The notes under the pieces: generated by a model
Told to the model about the DNA's origin: nothing
What the model saw: the letters and a program-made list of their open reading frames with translations, nothing else
Databases searched by the model: none
Shown here: piece by piece, positions 35,846 through 44,985 of the stretch
Layout: every line of letters starts with the position of its first letter
Numbering within the stretch: the first letter of the stretch is position 1
Made by a program: the position numbers and the translations under genes
NCBI GenBank assembly: GCA_004558185.1
Contig: SFDP01000003.1
Coordinates: 10,890 to 74,889 of the forward strand
Source: Lachnospiraceae bacterium
GTDB taxonomy: Bacteria > Bacillota > Clostridia > Lachnospirales > Lachnospiraceae
DNA length: 64,000 bases
Reading direction: 5' to 3'

Positions 35846-36700
35846 ATGGAAATAATAAAAGCAAAAAGTGCAGGCTTTTGTTTTGGGGTAAAAAAGGCCA
35901 TGGAAGTGGTGTACCAACAGCTTGAACAGGCAGGAGAGCTTCCTATATACACCTTTGGACCGCTGATTCATAATGAAGAGGTGGTCAAGGAGCTGGAGGC
36001 AAAGGGAGTGAAGGTGATTGAAAACCAACAAGAGCTGGAAAATCTGACGGAGGGAATAGTGATCATTCGCTCCCATGGAGTAAGCAGGGAGATTTATCAG
36101 ATCATGGAAAAAAACGGGCTCACCTGCGTAGATGCAACCTGCCCCTTCGTCAAGCGGATTCACCGTATTGTAGAAGCAGAGAGTGCCAGGGGGAAAAGGA
36201 TCGTGATCATCGGTAATGACGGACACCCTGAGGTAGAAGGCATTAAGGGCTGGTGTAATCTACCGGCAACAGTCCTGGAAGGAACCGAAGAAGCACAGAA
36301 TTTCACCTCCGATCCGGAGGAGAAAATCTGCATTGTTTCCCAAACGACATTTAACTACAATAAATTTAAAGATTTAGTTGAAATTTTTGTGAAAAAAGGT
36401 TATGATATTAGTGTTGTGAACACTATCTGCAATGCTACAGAGGAGCGTCAGACGGAGGCACAGGAGATTGCAGCCAAAGCCGATGCGATGATTGTGATAG
36501 GTGGAACACATAGCTCTAATACTCGTAAATTGTACGAGATATGTAAGAATGAGTGTGAGAACACCCATTTTATACAGACACTAGATGACTTGCATTTAGA
36601 TCTTCCTAAATCTGTTGGACTGGTGGGTATTACGGCTGGGGCGTCAACCCCAAACAATATTATTGAGGAGGTTCAAAATTATGTCCGAATTAACTTTTGA
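35846..36700 (+). CDS. ispH: 4-hydroxy-3-methylbut-2-enyl diphosphate reductase
   Basis: The last enzyme of the MEP isoprenoid pathway, an iron-sulfur protein that makes IPP and DMAPP. The three cluster cysteines lie in SAGFCFGVKKAM, VDATCPFV and NTICNATEERQ. Catalytic His and Glu residues sit in IRSHGVSRE, GNDGHPEVEG and the SQTTFN block. The length (284 residues) is normal. Its last 20 bases overlap the start of the S1 gene in another frame. In some Clostridia the two proteins are fused into one chain. Confidence 0.95.
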   Translation: MEIIKAKSAGFCFGVKKAMEVVYQQLEQAGELPIYTFGPLIHNEEVVKELEAKGVKVIENQQELENLTEGIVIIRSHGVSREIYQIMEKNGLTCVDATCPFVKRIHRIVEAESARGKRIVIIGNDGHPEVEGIKGWCNLPATVLEGTEEAQNFTSDPEEKICIVSQTTFNYNKFKDLVEIFVKKGYDISVVNTICNATEERQTEAQEIAAKADAMIVIGGTHSSNTRKLYEICKNECENTHFIQTLDDLHLDLPKSVGLVGITAGASTPNNIIEEVQNYVRINF

Positions 36701-37814
36701 ACAAATGTTAGAAGAATCATTCAAAACAATCCATACGGGAGAGGTAGTAGAAGGTACAGTCATCGATGTAAAACCTGAAGAAATCGTTCTTAACATCGGC
36801 TACAAGGCAGATGGTATCCTTACAAGAAGCGAATATACCAACGAGCCTGGCGTGGATCTTACTACCATTGTAAAGCCCGGAGATACTATGGAGGTTAAGG
36901 TATTGAAGGTGAATGACGGAGAAGGTCAGGTTCTTCTTACCTACAAGCGCCTTGCAGCAGAAAAAGGCAATAAGAGAATCGAAGAAGCCTTCAACAATCA
37001 GGAGGTGCTTACGGCTAAGGTCGCTCAGGTATTAGACGGCGGCTTAAGCGTAGTGGTTGAGGAGGTAAGAATCTTTATCCCGGCCAGCCTGGTGTCCGAT
37101 ACCTATGAAAAGGATCTGAGCAAATATGCAGGACAGGAAATCGAGTTTGTTATCACCGAATATAATCCTAAGAGAAGAAGATACATCGGTAACCGTAAGC
37201 AGCTTGTGGCAGCCAGAAAGGCAGAGCTGCAAAGAGAACTGTTTGAACGGATCCATGAAGGTGATGTGGTAGAGGGAACAGTAAAGAACGTTACCGACTT
37301 TGGTGCATTCATCGATTTGGGTGGAGCAGACGGTCTGCTTCACATTTCTGAAATGTCATGGGGAAGGGTAGAAAATCCTAAAAAAGTATTTAAGGTAGGC
37401 GATACCCTTAAGGTTCTGATTAAGGAAATTTCCGGCAGTAAAATTGCGCTCAGTCTTAAATTTGAAGATGCTAATCCCTGGAGGGATGCAGCGGTTAAAT
37501 ATGCGGTAGGAAATGTGGTAAACGGAAAGGTTGCTCGAATGACCGATTTTGGTGCCTTTATCGAGCTTGAGCCGGGGGTTGATGCCTTGCTGCACGTTTC
37601 ACAGATTTCCAAAGAGCATATTGAAAAGCCTTCTGATGTACTGAAGGTTGGAGATGAGGTAACGGCTAAGGTTGTAGATTTTAATGAGGCAGATAAGAAA
37701 ATCAGCCTCAGCATAAAGGCTCTCCTGACTCCTGAGGCTGAAGCAGCTCAGGAAGAAGAGGATGCAGATGTCGTTTCTGTAGATATTGATGCGGTAATCG
37801 CAGAGCAGGAATAA
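36681..37814 (+). CDS. rpsA: S1 RNA-binding protein (ribosomal protein S1-like, four S1 domains)
   Basis: A 377-residue protein with four S1 OB-fold repeats at about 17-88, 104-170, 187-255 and 272-341. The third and fourth show the strong S1 signature VTDFGAFIDLGGADGLLHIS and MTDFGAFIELEPGVDALLHV. The acidic C-terminus (EEEDADVVSVDIDAVIAEQE) is typical of Firmicute S1 homologues, which bind mRNA and ribosomes. The start at 36681 (MSELTFEQML) has GAGGAGG upstream inside ispH, so translation is coupled to ispH. A terminator follows. Confidence 0.92.
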   Translation: MSELTFEQMLEESFKTIHTGEVVEGTVIDVKPEEIVLNIGYKADGILTRSEYTNEPGVDLTTIVKPGDTMEVKVLKVNDGEGQVLLTYKRLAAEKGNKRIEEAFNNQEVLTAKVAQVLDGGLSVVVEEVRIFIPASLVSDTYEKDLSKYAGQEIEFVITEYNPKRRRYIGNRKQLVAARKAELQRELFERIHEGDVVEGTVKNVTDFGAFIDLGGADGLLHISEMSWGRVENPKKVFKVGDTLKVLIKEISGSKIALSLKFEDANPWRDAAVKYAVGNVVNGKVARMTDFGAFIELEPGVDALLHVSQISKEHIEKPSDVLKVGDEVTAKVVDFNEADKKISLSIKALLTPEAEAAQEEEDADVVSVDIDAVIAEQE

Positions 37815-37829
37815 GATTAGAAAGAGAAA

Positions 37830-37855
37830 GGGGCTGTTTTAACAGTCTCTTTTTT
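37830..37855 (+). terminator. terminator of the cmk-ispH-rpsA unit
   Basis: GGGGCTGTT pairs with AACAGTCTC (9 bp including two G-U) around TT, followed by TTTTTT. Confidence 0.87.
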
Positions 37856-37887
37856 ATCAAAGGAAGAAAAGAGTGCAGGAGGTCATT

Positions 37888-38667
37888 ATGGCGGGACATG
37901 ACTATGAGTATTTTAAAAAAGAAATATATACTTTAACAAAAATTGATCTGAATGCCTACAAAGAGAACCAGATGAAAAGAAGGATCGATGCGCTGATTGC
38001 AAAGAACAAAATTGTCGGTTATGATAATTTTGTAAAGGCAATTAAGGTAGATAAAAAGCTGTTTGAGGTCTTTGTCAACTACCTTACCATTAATGTATCA
38101 GAATTCTACCGCAACCCGGATCAGTGGGTGGTTCTTGATAAGGATATTATTCCTTATCTGATTGGTAAATTCGGGAAGAATCTGAAAATATGGAGTGCTG
38201 CCTGTTCTACAGGTGATGAGCCTTATTCTCTGGTAATGGCCCTTTCGGAGCATCTTCCGTTGAATAATATTAAGATCATTGCTACAGATATTGATAAGCA
38301 GGTGATAGAAAAGGCCAAGGTTGGGCTTTATAATGAGAAGAGTATTGCTGCTGTTCCCGAGAAAATGAAAAAGAAGTATTTCACCAAGGTGGGGGCATCC
38401 TATCGCATTAGTGATGAGATTAAGTCCAGAGTTGAATTTAAGGAAAGCAATCTCTTGAAAGACCCTTATCCAACGGCCTGCCATTTGATTGTCTGTCGGA
38501 ATGTATTGATTTATTTTACAGAGGAAGCTAAGGATGATGTTTTCCGTAAGTTTCAGAAATCCCTGTCCAGGGGGGGGATTCTGTTTATCGGAAGTACAGA
38601 ACAGATCATGAATTATAAAGAAATGGGGTACGGAAGGAAGAATTCCTTTTTCTACATAGCTGAATAG
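37888..38667 (+). CDS. cheR: CheR-type chemoreceptor methyltransferase
   Basis: A 259-residue S-adenosylmethionine-dependent protein-glutamate methyltransferase. The N-terminal helical domain (YTLTKIDLNAYKENQMKRR) is followed by the Rossmann core with the SAM motif KIWSAACSTGDEPYSLVMAL. The asparagine-aromatic block SEFYRNPDQW and the CHLIVCRNVLIYF segment are also present. It would methylate chemoreceptors, and the CheY-like gene at 10000 could act in the same system, although no receptor or kinase gene is in the window. The start at 37888 follows GCAGGAGGT at good spacing. Confidence 0.93.
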   Translation: MAGHDYEYFKKEIYTLTKIDLNAYKENQMKRRIDALIAKNKIVGYDNFVKAIKVDKKLFEVFVNYLTINVSEFYRNPDQWVVLDKDIIPYLIGKFGKNLKIWSAACSTGDEPYSLVMALSEHLPLNNIKIIATDIDKQVIEKAKVGLYNEKSIAAVPEKMKKKYFTKVGASYRISDEIKSRVEFKESNLLKDPYPTACHLIVCRNVLIYFTEEAKDDVFRKFQKSLSRGGILFIGSTEQIMNYKEMGYGRKNSFFYIAE

Positions 38668-38670
38668 TGA

Positions 38671-38715
38671 TAAAAAGGCGGCTGCAAATGGTTGAAATAA
38701 TCGGTTTGCAGCCGC
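38671..38715 (-). terminator. terminator of the RNase H-like gene (possibly two-way)
   Basis: Perfect 11-bp arms GCGGCTGCAAA (38678-38688) and TTTGCAGCCGC (38705-38715) around a 16-base loop. The T-run lies on the minus-strand side (AAAAA at 38672-38676), just after the minus-strand stop at 38724. It may also stop cheR transcripts. Confidence 0.8.
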
Positions 38716-38723
38716 TGTGTACA

Positions 38724-39872
38724 TTATTTGCAATCGGAGGCTGTGTCCTTTTCCGACCTGGAATCCCCTTCTGCAAGCCTGGAAAGAAGGTGAGAGGCAT
38801 AGAGGGAGAAGGCTGCCCGGTTACCCTTCAGCTCTTCCGTCAGTTCGAAGAAAAGAAGAGGCGATTTATATTCTCTTTTAAAGAAGGGTTCGAATACATA
38901 GTCCCACTGGGGAAGATAGGAAGAGAGCTTACGGGTATAACAGGTAGCCGCAGTGGCCTGTATCCGGTGGGTTTTATCTACAAATGAAGCTACAGACTTG
39001 TGTATGGCCATATCCTCGTGAGGAAGATAGTAGTAGTTTTTATAGTCTGCGTAGAAATATTTTAATTCTTCCGTATAGACAGGAACACGCAGAATAGCCT
39101 CTTTATCCTGACAGCGGAAAAATACGTCTGAAGCATGGGTAAAAAGTGGAACAGGAACGGCCTGTACGAGTTTAAGATGAATCATCAGCTCCTGCTTCTT
39201 TTTACCATGGTAGTCCTTGTAATGATTGGCCTGTACCTTATGTACACTCAATGAGTCGTTAAATAGATCCCAGTAGGAGAGAATGGGAACGATTTCCAGC
39301 ATTCCCTGTAAGTCATCCCGGTTATGAAGAAGGATAGGCTCCAGAAGCTGATCAAGGGGATCATCCGTATAGTCTCTGTACAGGGAGATCAATTCACCAC
39401 CGGAAAATTTGTCTTCCCGATTCAATCCGAGAAACTCTTCCAATGATTTTTGCCTGCCGCTTTTCAGCTTTAAAAAGTGCTTGTAGGGGAAAATTCGTTT
39501 GTATATATCGATTCCGGTAAATTCATCGAAGGAATAGGGAAGCTGCAGGCAGGAGATCCTCCCCTTCAAAAAAGGCAGATCGAACTGATTGCCGTTAAAA
39601 TGAATCAGCGTGTTAAAGCCCCTGGCAAATTGGAAAAAAGCCTTAATGATCCGAGACTCCTCGTTCTCCTTTTCGGCAAACCACTGAATACCGTTCCAGC
39701 AGCCATTCTGGTAGTAACAAACTCCAATCAGAAAAACACAGGCATACTTTGGAGAAAATCCGGTAGTCTCGATATCTAAAAAGAGAATTTTTTCCAGTGG
39801 TGCAAATACAGAAAGATCATAATTTAATTGTAAATTCGTGAACCTATAATTTAATGTTTTCATAGGTATCAT
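38724..39872 (-). CDS. YprB-like RNase H-fold nuclease (DEDD type)
   Basis: A 382-residue protein with a DEDD exonuclease core: FLDIETTGFSP (first two acids), LIHFNGNQFDLPFLKGRI (third) and, later, ILLHNRDDLQGML (fourth, with the preceding Tyr/His-type general base region). This is the ribonuclease H-like family PF13482 found with YprA-type helicases in Bacillus. No helicase is adjacent here. The C-terminal half (from about 230) has no recognised domain. It is transcribed against its neighbours. Its ATG could be at 39872 or 39863; no clear ribosome binding site is seen. A terminator follows its stop. Confidence 0.82.
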   Translation of the reverse strand: MIPMKTLNYRFTNLQLNYDLSVFAPLEKILFLDIETTGFSPKYACVFLIGVCYYQNGCWNGIQWFAEKENEESRIIKAFFQFARGFNTLIHFNGNQFDLPFLKGRISCLQLPYSFDEFTGIDIYKRIFPYKHFLKLKSGRQKSLEEFLGLNREDKFSGGELISLYRDYTDDPLDQLLEPILLHNRDDLQGMLEIVPILSYWDLFNDSLSVHKVQANHYKDYHGKKKQELMIHLKLVQAVPVPLFTHASDVFFRCQDKEAILRVPVYTEELKYFYADYKNYYYLPHEDMAIHKSVASFVDKTHRIQATAATCYTRKLSSYLPQWDYVFEPFFKREYKSPLLFFELTEELKGNRAAFSLYASHLLSRLAEGDSRSEKDTASDCK

Positions 39873-39987
39873 TTTAGCATATTTTGTATTTTTTAGTAGT
39901 ATTTTTTCAAAAAAAATAGTATATTTATGTTATGGGTTTTTTACCGTTAAAATCAAAAGAAAAGAAAGAGAAAGGTATGGTAATGAA

Positions 39988-41304
39988 ATGGCAAAATTAA
40001 CATTCGTGGGTGGTATTCATCCCTATGATGGTAAAGACCTGTCCAAGGACAAGCCCATTAAGGATATACTGCCTAAGGGAGATTTAGTCTACCCTCTGTC
40101 CCAGCATATTGGGGCACCGGCAGTCCCTGTCGTAAAAAAAGGGGATCATGTCCTCACCGGACAGAAGATTGCAGAAGCAGGAGGCTTTGTTTCGGCTCCG
40201 ATTTACGCTACCGTTTCCGGTACCGTAAAGGCTATTGAGCCAAGACGGGTAGTCACCGGTGATAAGGTGATGAGCATCGTCATTGAAAATGATGGTGAAT
40301 ACGCAGAAGTCACCTATCCGGAACCCAAACCTTTGGAAGAAATGAGCCGGGAAGAAATTCTTGACTGCATCCGGGATGCCGGAGTAGTCGGTATGGGAGG
40401 AGCAGGCTTTCCTACCCATGTGAAGCTGGCAGTGAATGAGCCGGAGAAGATCGATTATGTGATTGCTAACTGTGCAGAATGTGAGCCATATTTAACCTCG
40501 GACTATCGCAGGATGCTGGAGGAGCCGGAGAAGCTGATCGAAGGGCTTAAGGTTTCCCTGGCACTTTTTCCCAATGCAACGGGTATTCTGGCGGTGGAGG
40601 ACAATAAGGAGGACTGTATTGCCCTTCTGAAAGAAAAGACCAAGGACGAATCCAGAATCCTGGTTAAGGGTCTGAAAACCAAGTATCCCCAGGGAGCAGA
40701 AAGAACGCTGATCTATGCGACTACAAAGCGCCAGATCGATTCCAGCCGTCTGCCGGCTGATGTGGGCTGTGTAGTGAATAATGTGGACTCAATTGTGGCC
40801 ATATACAATGCAGTTTATCACCGCAGACCTTTAATGGAGCGAATCGTTACTATCACGGGAGACGCCATTGCCAAGCCCCAGAATTATCGGGTGAGAATCG
40901 GAACCAACTACCATGAACTGGTAGAGGCGGCAGGCGGATTCAGAAAGGAGCCGGCAAAGATCGTTTCCGGTGGCCCTATGATGGGATTCGCTATTTTTGA
41001 GCTGGATGTGCCTACTACCAAGACAGCATCGGCGCTCTTGTGCATGACCAAGGATGAGGTTTCTCTGTTGGAGCCCTCCGCCTGCATAAACTGCGGAAGA
41101 TGTCTGGAGGTCTGTCCTTCCAGAATTATGCCTAATTTGCTGGCCACCTTAGCTGAACAGCATAATGAAGAGGCATTTTTGAAAAATGAAGGTATGGAAT
41201 GTTGTGAATGCGGCTGCTGCAGCTTTGTCTGTCCGGCCAAACGCCATCTTTCCCAGAATATAAAATCCCAGCGTAAGATTCAACTGGGTAAAAGAAAGAA
41301 ATAG
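39988..41304 (+). CDS. rnfC: Rnf electron transport complex subunit C
   Basis: A peripheral NADH- and flavin-binding subunit with two [4Fe-4S] clusters, of the membrane complex that couples ferredoxin oxidation and NAD+ reduction to Na+ or H+ transport. The N-terminal GGIHPYDGK and the biotin-like hairpin SAPIYATVSGTVKAIEPR are followed by the NADH-binding GVVGMGGAGFPTHVKL. Two ferredoxin motifs follow: CINCGRCLEVCPSRIMP and CCECGCCSFVCPAKR. The length (438 residues) fits clostridial RnfC. It is the first of six tightly packed genes in the order C-D-G-E-A-B. Confidence 0.97.
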   Translation: MAKLTFVGGIHPYDGKDLSKDKPIKDILPKGDLVYPLSQHIGAPAVPVVKKGDHVLTGQKIAEAGGFVSAPIYATVSGTVKAIEPRRVVTGDKVMSIVIENDGEYAEVTYPEPKPLEEMSREEILDCIRDAGVVGMGGAGFPTHVKLAVNEPEKIDYVIANCAECEPYLTSDYRRMLEEPEKLIEGLKVSLALFPNATGILAVEDNKEDCIALLKEKTKDESRILVKGLKTKYPQGAERTLIYATTKRQIDSSRLPADVGCVVNNVDSIVAIYNAVYHRRPLMERIVTITGDAIAKPQNYRVRIGTNYHELVEAAGGFRKEPAKIVSGGPMMGFAIFELDVPTTKTASALLCMTKDEVSLLEPSACINCGRCLEVCPSRIMPNLLATLAEQHNEEAFLKNEGMECCECGCCSFVCPAKRHLSQNIKSQRKIQLGKRKK

Positions 41305-41315
41305 GAGGCCGGAGC

Positions 41316-42248
41316 ATGAGTGACTTAAAGAAGGTATCGGCGAATCCCCATATTCGCTCTAAGATAACGACCAGCACCATTATGCTGGCAGTGGTTATTG
41401 CTTTACTTCCCACAACCATATACGGAATCATCAATTTTGGGATGAAGGCGGCAGTATTGGTTGTGGTAACGGTGGCAGCCACAGTATTAACGGAATTGAT
41501 ATTTGAACTGGCAATGAAAAAGAGAGTTACCATAGGAGATTTTTCTGCTGTGGTGACCGGTCTGTTACTGGCCTTGAACCTGCCTGCAAGTGCACCCTGG
41601 TGGATTGGTGTCATTGGTGGAGTTTTTGCCATCCTTGTGGTAAAGATGCTGTTTGGCGGTCTGGGACAGAACTTTATGAACCCGGCCTTGGGTGCAAGAT
41701 GCTTTTTGTTGATTTCCTTCACCTCGATTATGACCAACTTCGAGAGTGATGCTTATACAGGAGCTACCCCTCTGGCGGCACTGAAAATAGGAGAAAACGT
41801 AAACGTATACAATATGGTCATCGGAAGAGTAAACGGTACCATTGGAGAGACTTCCATGATTGCTATTCTTGTTGGTGCGTGTATATTACTGCTGTTAGGA
41901 ATTATTGATCTGCGTGTGCCAGGCACCTATATCGTAAGCTTCGTCATCTTTTTGGGGCTTTTTGGCGGTCAAGGCTTTGACTGGAACTTCATTTCTGCTC
42001 ATCTGGCAGGGGGGGGATTAATGCTGGGTGCATTCTTTATGGCTACCGATTATGTCACCCGTCCGATTACCGTGAAGGGCCAATACATCTATGGTGTACT
42101 GCTGGGACTTTTAACCTGCATTTTCCGTGTGTTCGGAGCCAGTGCGGAGGGAGTTTCCTATGCCATCATTATCGGCAATCTGCTGGTACCCCTGATTGAG
42201 AAAATGACCCATCCGACAGCATTTGGTAAAGGAGGGGCAAAGAAATGA
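41316..42248 (+). CDS. rnfD: Rnf complex subunit D
   Basis: An integral membrane subunit of 310 residues with about nine to ten helices. It carries a covalent FMN on a Thr in the family; here the candidate lies in SDAYTGATPLAAL. Other conserved parts are the KMLFGGLGQNFMNPAL loop and FFMATDYVTRPIT. GGAGGCCGGAGC precedes the ATG. Its end overlaps rnfG by four bases. Confidence 0.96.
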   Translation: MSDLKKVSANPHIRSKITTSTIMLAVVIALLPTTIYGIINFGMKAAVLVVVTVAATVLTELIFELAMKKRVTIGDFSAVVTGLLLALNLPASAPWWIGVIGGVFAILVVKMLFGGLGQNFMNPALGARCFLLISFTSIMTNFESDAYTGATPLAALKIGENVNVYNMVIGRVNGTIGETSMIAILVGACILLLLGIIDLRVPGTYIVSFVIFLGLFGGQGFDWNFISAHLAGGGLMLGAFFMATDYVTRPITVKGQYIYGVLLGLLTCIFRVFGASAEGVSYAIIIGNLLVPLIEKMTHPTAFGKGGAKK

Positions 42249-42877
42249 AGAATATGTTAAAAGATACAGTAATTCTGTTTGCCATTACCTTAATAGCAGG
42301 CCTGCTTTTAGGAGTGGTATATGAAGTGACCAAGGATCCGATTGCAGCGCAGAAGGCAAGGAAGAAAAACGAAGCCTGCCAGGAGGTATTTGCGGATGCG
42401 GCTACCTTTAATCCTCTTGAGGTGGTGATAGTTGAAAAGAAGGAGGAAGCCGCAAATGAGGCTGATGCAGCCAGCGGTGCTACTGTTTCAGCCACTGGGA
42501 ACGGGGATGTAGATGCAGTTTATGAGGCTGTGTCCTCCAATGGGGAGCTTTTAGGCTATGTTCTGGAGGTGACCACCCATGAAGGCTATAACGGCGATAT
42601 CCAGTTTTCCATGGGTATTCGTCTCGATGGAACGGTCAATGGAATTTCGCTGCTTTCCATCAGTGAGACACCCGGTCTTGGTATGCAGGCAGAGGCAGTC
42701 CTTAAGCCTCAGTTTGCAGGGAAAAAGGCAAGCTATTTTGAGCCGACCAAGGTAGGGGCAGTGACGGAAAACCAGATTGATGCGATCAGCGGTGCTACGA
42801 TTACGACCAATGCGGTTGTCGATGGAGCGAATACCGGACTTAGTTATTTTCAGAGTGTGTTAGGAGGTGGGAAATAA
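42245..42877 (+). CDS. rnfG: Rnf complex subunit G
   Basis: A 210-residue subunit with one N-terminal membrane helix and an extracytoplasmic FMN domain. The flavin-attachment motif is SGATITT, with the FMN-Thr near residue 188. SETPGLGMQAE is the other family block. It overlaps rnfD by four bases and rnfE by one base, so translation is coupled. Confidence 0.96.
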   Translation: MKNMLKDTVILFAITLIAGLLLGVVYEVTKDPIAAQKARKKNEACQEVFADAATFNPLEVVIVEKKEEAANEADAASGATVSATGNGDVDAVYEAVSSNGELLGYVLEVTTHEGYNGDIQFSMGIRLDGTVNGISLLSISETPGLGMQAEAVLKPQFAGKKASYFEPTKVGAVTENQIDAISGATITTNAVVDGANTGLSYFQSVLGGGK

Positions 42878-43590
42878 TGAATAAAGCAGGTGAACGACTG
42901 ATTAACGGTCTGTTAAAGGAAAATCCCACGTTTGTCCTTATGCTGGGTATGTGTCCCACGCTGGCTGTTACCACTTCGGCAATGAATGGGCTGGGTATGG
43001 GACTTACCACTATGGTGGTGCTCGCCCTCAGTAATATGATGATTTCCCTCTTAAGAAATATTATTCCCGAAAAGGTAAGAATTCCTGCATTTATTGTAGT
43101 AATTGCATCTTTTGTTACTATGGCTGAGCTTTTGCTGGAGGGATTCATTCCTGCCTTGTATGATGCATTGGGAATCTATATTCCTCTGATCGTGGTAAAC
43201 TGTATTATTTTGGGAAGAGCAGAGGCTTATGCTTCCAAAAATTCAATTATTCCTTCTCTTTTTGATGGTATCGGAATGGGATTGGGATTTTCTCTTGCTC
43301 TTACTTGTATCGGTGCGATCCGTGAGCTTTTGGGTGTAGGAGAGATTTTCGGTGTACGCATTATGCCAGGCTCCTATGTACCCTTCAGCATCTTTGTACT
43401 GGCTCCCGGTGCATTCTTCGTTCTGGCTGCCTTAACAGCGATTCAGAACTATGCAAAGATCCGCGGAGAGAAAAAGGGCAAGGATATGTCCAAGATCCAG
43501 TCCGGCTGCAGTGAGGATTGCCTAAGCTGCGGAGACGGCGGATGCAACCACAAATTCTATGATGACCAGGCAGGAAAGGAGGAAGCGTAA
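42877..43590 (+). CDS. rnfE: Rnf complex subunit E with Cys-rich tail
   Basis: A six-helix membrane subunit (RnfA/NqrE family) of 237 residues that shares a membrane iron-sulfur site with RnfA; NPTFVLMLGMCPTLAVTT and VVNCIILGRAEAYASKN are the family blocks. It carries a soluble C-terminal tail of about 35 residues with cysteines spaced CSEDCLSCGDGGC, which is not part of the classical subunit and could bind a metal or cluster. It is immediately followed by rnfA with no gap. Confidence 0.95.
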   Translation: MNKAGERLINGLLKENPTFVLMLGMCPTLAVTTSAMNGLGMGLTTMVVLALSNMMISLLRNIIPEKVRIPAFIVVIASFVTMAELLLEGFIPALYDALGIYIPLIVVNCIILGRAEAYASKNSIIPSLFDGIGMGLGFSLALTCIGAIRELLGVGEIFGVRIMPGSYVPFSIFVLAPGAFFVLAALTAIQNYAKIRGEKKGKDMSKIQSGCSEDCLSCGDGGCNHKFYDDQAGKEEA

Positions 43591-44166
43591 ATGACAGAGT
43601 TATTACTTATTGCCATAGGCTCTGCACTGGTAAGCAATGTCGTATTAAGCCAGTTTTTAGGGCTGTGCCCCTTCCTGGGAGTATCTAAAAAGGTGGAAAC
43701 AGCGGCGGGAATGAGCGGAGCGGTAATTTTCGTTATCACCCTGGCCAGTGCGGTGACCGGAGTGATTTATAAGTTCGTTCTGGTAAGGTTTAACATTACT
43801 TATTTGCAGACCATCGTATTTATTCTCGTTATTGCGGCTTTAGTGCAGTTTGTGGAAATGTTCTTAAAAAAGTTCATGGTGAGTCTGTACGATTCACTGG
43901 GTGTTTATCTTCCTTTGATTACTACCAACTGTGCTGTACTGGGTGTGGCGATCAACAATGTAAAATACGATTATGACATTCTTACCGGTATAGTGAATGG
44001 CTTTGCCACGGCAGTAGGCTTTGCCATAGCAATCATCATTCTGGCAGGTATTCGTGAAAAAATGGAATACAATGATGTACCGGAAGCTTTTAAAGGAATG
44101 CCCATCGTCTTGATTACCGCCGGATTAATGGCTATTGCCTTCTGCGGATTTTCAGGTCTGCTGTAA
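43591..44166 (+). CDS. rnfA: Rnf complex subunit A
   Basis: A 191-residue, six-helix membrane subunit homologous to RnfE. The conserved Cys-containing re-entrant segments are SQFLGLCPFLGVSKK and LITTNCAVLGVAINN, where the membrane [2Fe-2S] site is held with RnfE. It starts directly after the rnfE stop, with GGAAGGAGGAAG in the end of rnfE. Confidence 0.96.
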   Translation: MTELLLIAIGSALVSNVVLSQFLGLCPFLGVSKKVETAAGMSGAVIFVITLASAVTGVIYKFVLVRFNITYLQTIVFILVIAALVQFVEMFLKKFMVSLYDSLGVYLPLITTNCAVLGVAINNVKYDYDILTGIVNGFATAVGFAIAIIILAGIREKMEYNDVPEAFKGMPIVLITAGLMAIAFCGFSGLL

Positions 44167-44181
44167 AGGAGGTAGAAAGAG

Positions 44182-44967
44182 ATGTCAGGAATTATTACAG
44201 CAACCGTAGTGGTTGCAGTGGTTGGCTTATTCATTGGTTTGTTTTTGGGTATTGCAGCCATTAAATTTAGAGTAGAAACAGACCCCAGGGAAGAAGCTGT
44301 TTTAGCCGTTCTTCCTGGGAATAACTGTGGTGGATGCGGATTTCCGGGCTGTTCCGGACTTGCAGCAGCCATTGCTAAGGGCGAAGCTGCGGTAAATGGC
44401 TGCCCTGTCGGAGGAGAAGCGGTGGCTGCCGAAATCGGAAAGATTATGGGAGTATCTGCAGAAGCCGGTACCAAGATGGTTGCCTTTGTGAAGTGTAAGG
44501 GTGATTGCGAAAAGGCAAAGATCGATTACGACTACACCGGAACTCTGGACTGTGCCATGATGGCCTTTGTTCCGGGAGGAGGACCAAAATCCTGTAATTA
44601 CGGATGTCTGGGCAACGGAGACTGTGTGAAAGCCTGTCCCTTTGATGCCATTCATGTGGTGAACGGTGTTGCTCTGGTGGATAAGGATGCCTGCAAGGCC
44701 TGCAACAAGTGTGTAGTTGCCTGCCCGAAGAATTTAATTGAGCTGGTTCCCTATAGTGCAAATCGGCTGGTAGCCTGCAGTTCAAAGGATAAAGGACCGG
44801 ATGTCATGAAGGCCTGTGAGGTAGGCTGTATTGGCTGTCAGCTTTGTAAGAAAAATTGTCCTTCGGATGCCATTACGGTGGAGGATTTCCTTGCTAAGAT
44901 TGATTATGAAAAGTGTACAGACTGCGGTGTTTGTAAGGAAAAATGTCCGAAGAAGACGATTATTTAA
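44182..44967 (+). CDS. rnfB: Rnf complex subunit B
   Basis: The ferredoxin-accepting subunit (261 residues). It has an N-terminal membrane helix, then the Fes domain NNCGGCGFPGCSGLA, and then ferredoxin-type cluster motifs (CLGNGDCVKACPFDAI; CKACNKCVVACPKNLI; CIGCQLCKKNCPSDAI; CTDCGVCKEKCPKKTI). It probably passes electrons from reduced ferredoxin into the membrane subunits. It ends the rnfCDGEAB operon. The GH25 gene starts 18 bases later and may be cotranscribed. Confidence 0.97.
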   Translation: MSGIITATVVVAVVGLFIGLFLGIAAIKFRVETDPREEAVLAVLPGNNCGGCGFPGCSGLAAAIAKGEAAVNGCPVGGEAVAAEIGKIMGVSAEAGTKMVAFVKCKGDCEKAKIDYDYTGTLDCAMMAFVPGGGPKSCNYGCLGNGDCVKACPFDAIHVVNGVALVDKDACKACNKCVVACPKNLIELVPYSANRLVACSSKDKGPDVMKACEVGCIGCQLCKKNCPSDAITVEDFLAKIDYEKCTDCGVCKEKCPKKTII

Positions 44968-44985
44968 TGAGAAGAGGACAGCAGG

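Noticed and set aside
38667..38987. 106-residue plus-strand frame after cheR
   Set aside because: It begins in the terminator hairpin and is antisense to the RNase H-like gene, which has clear motifs.
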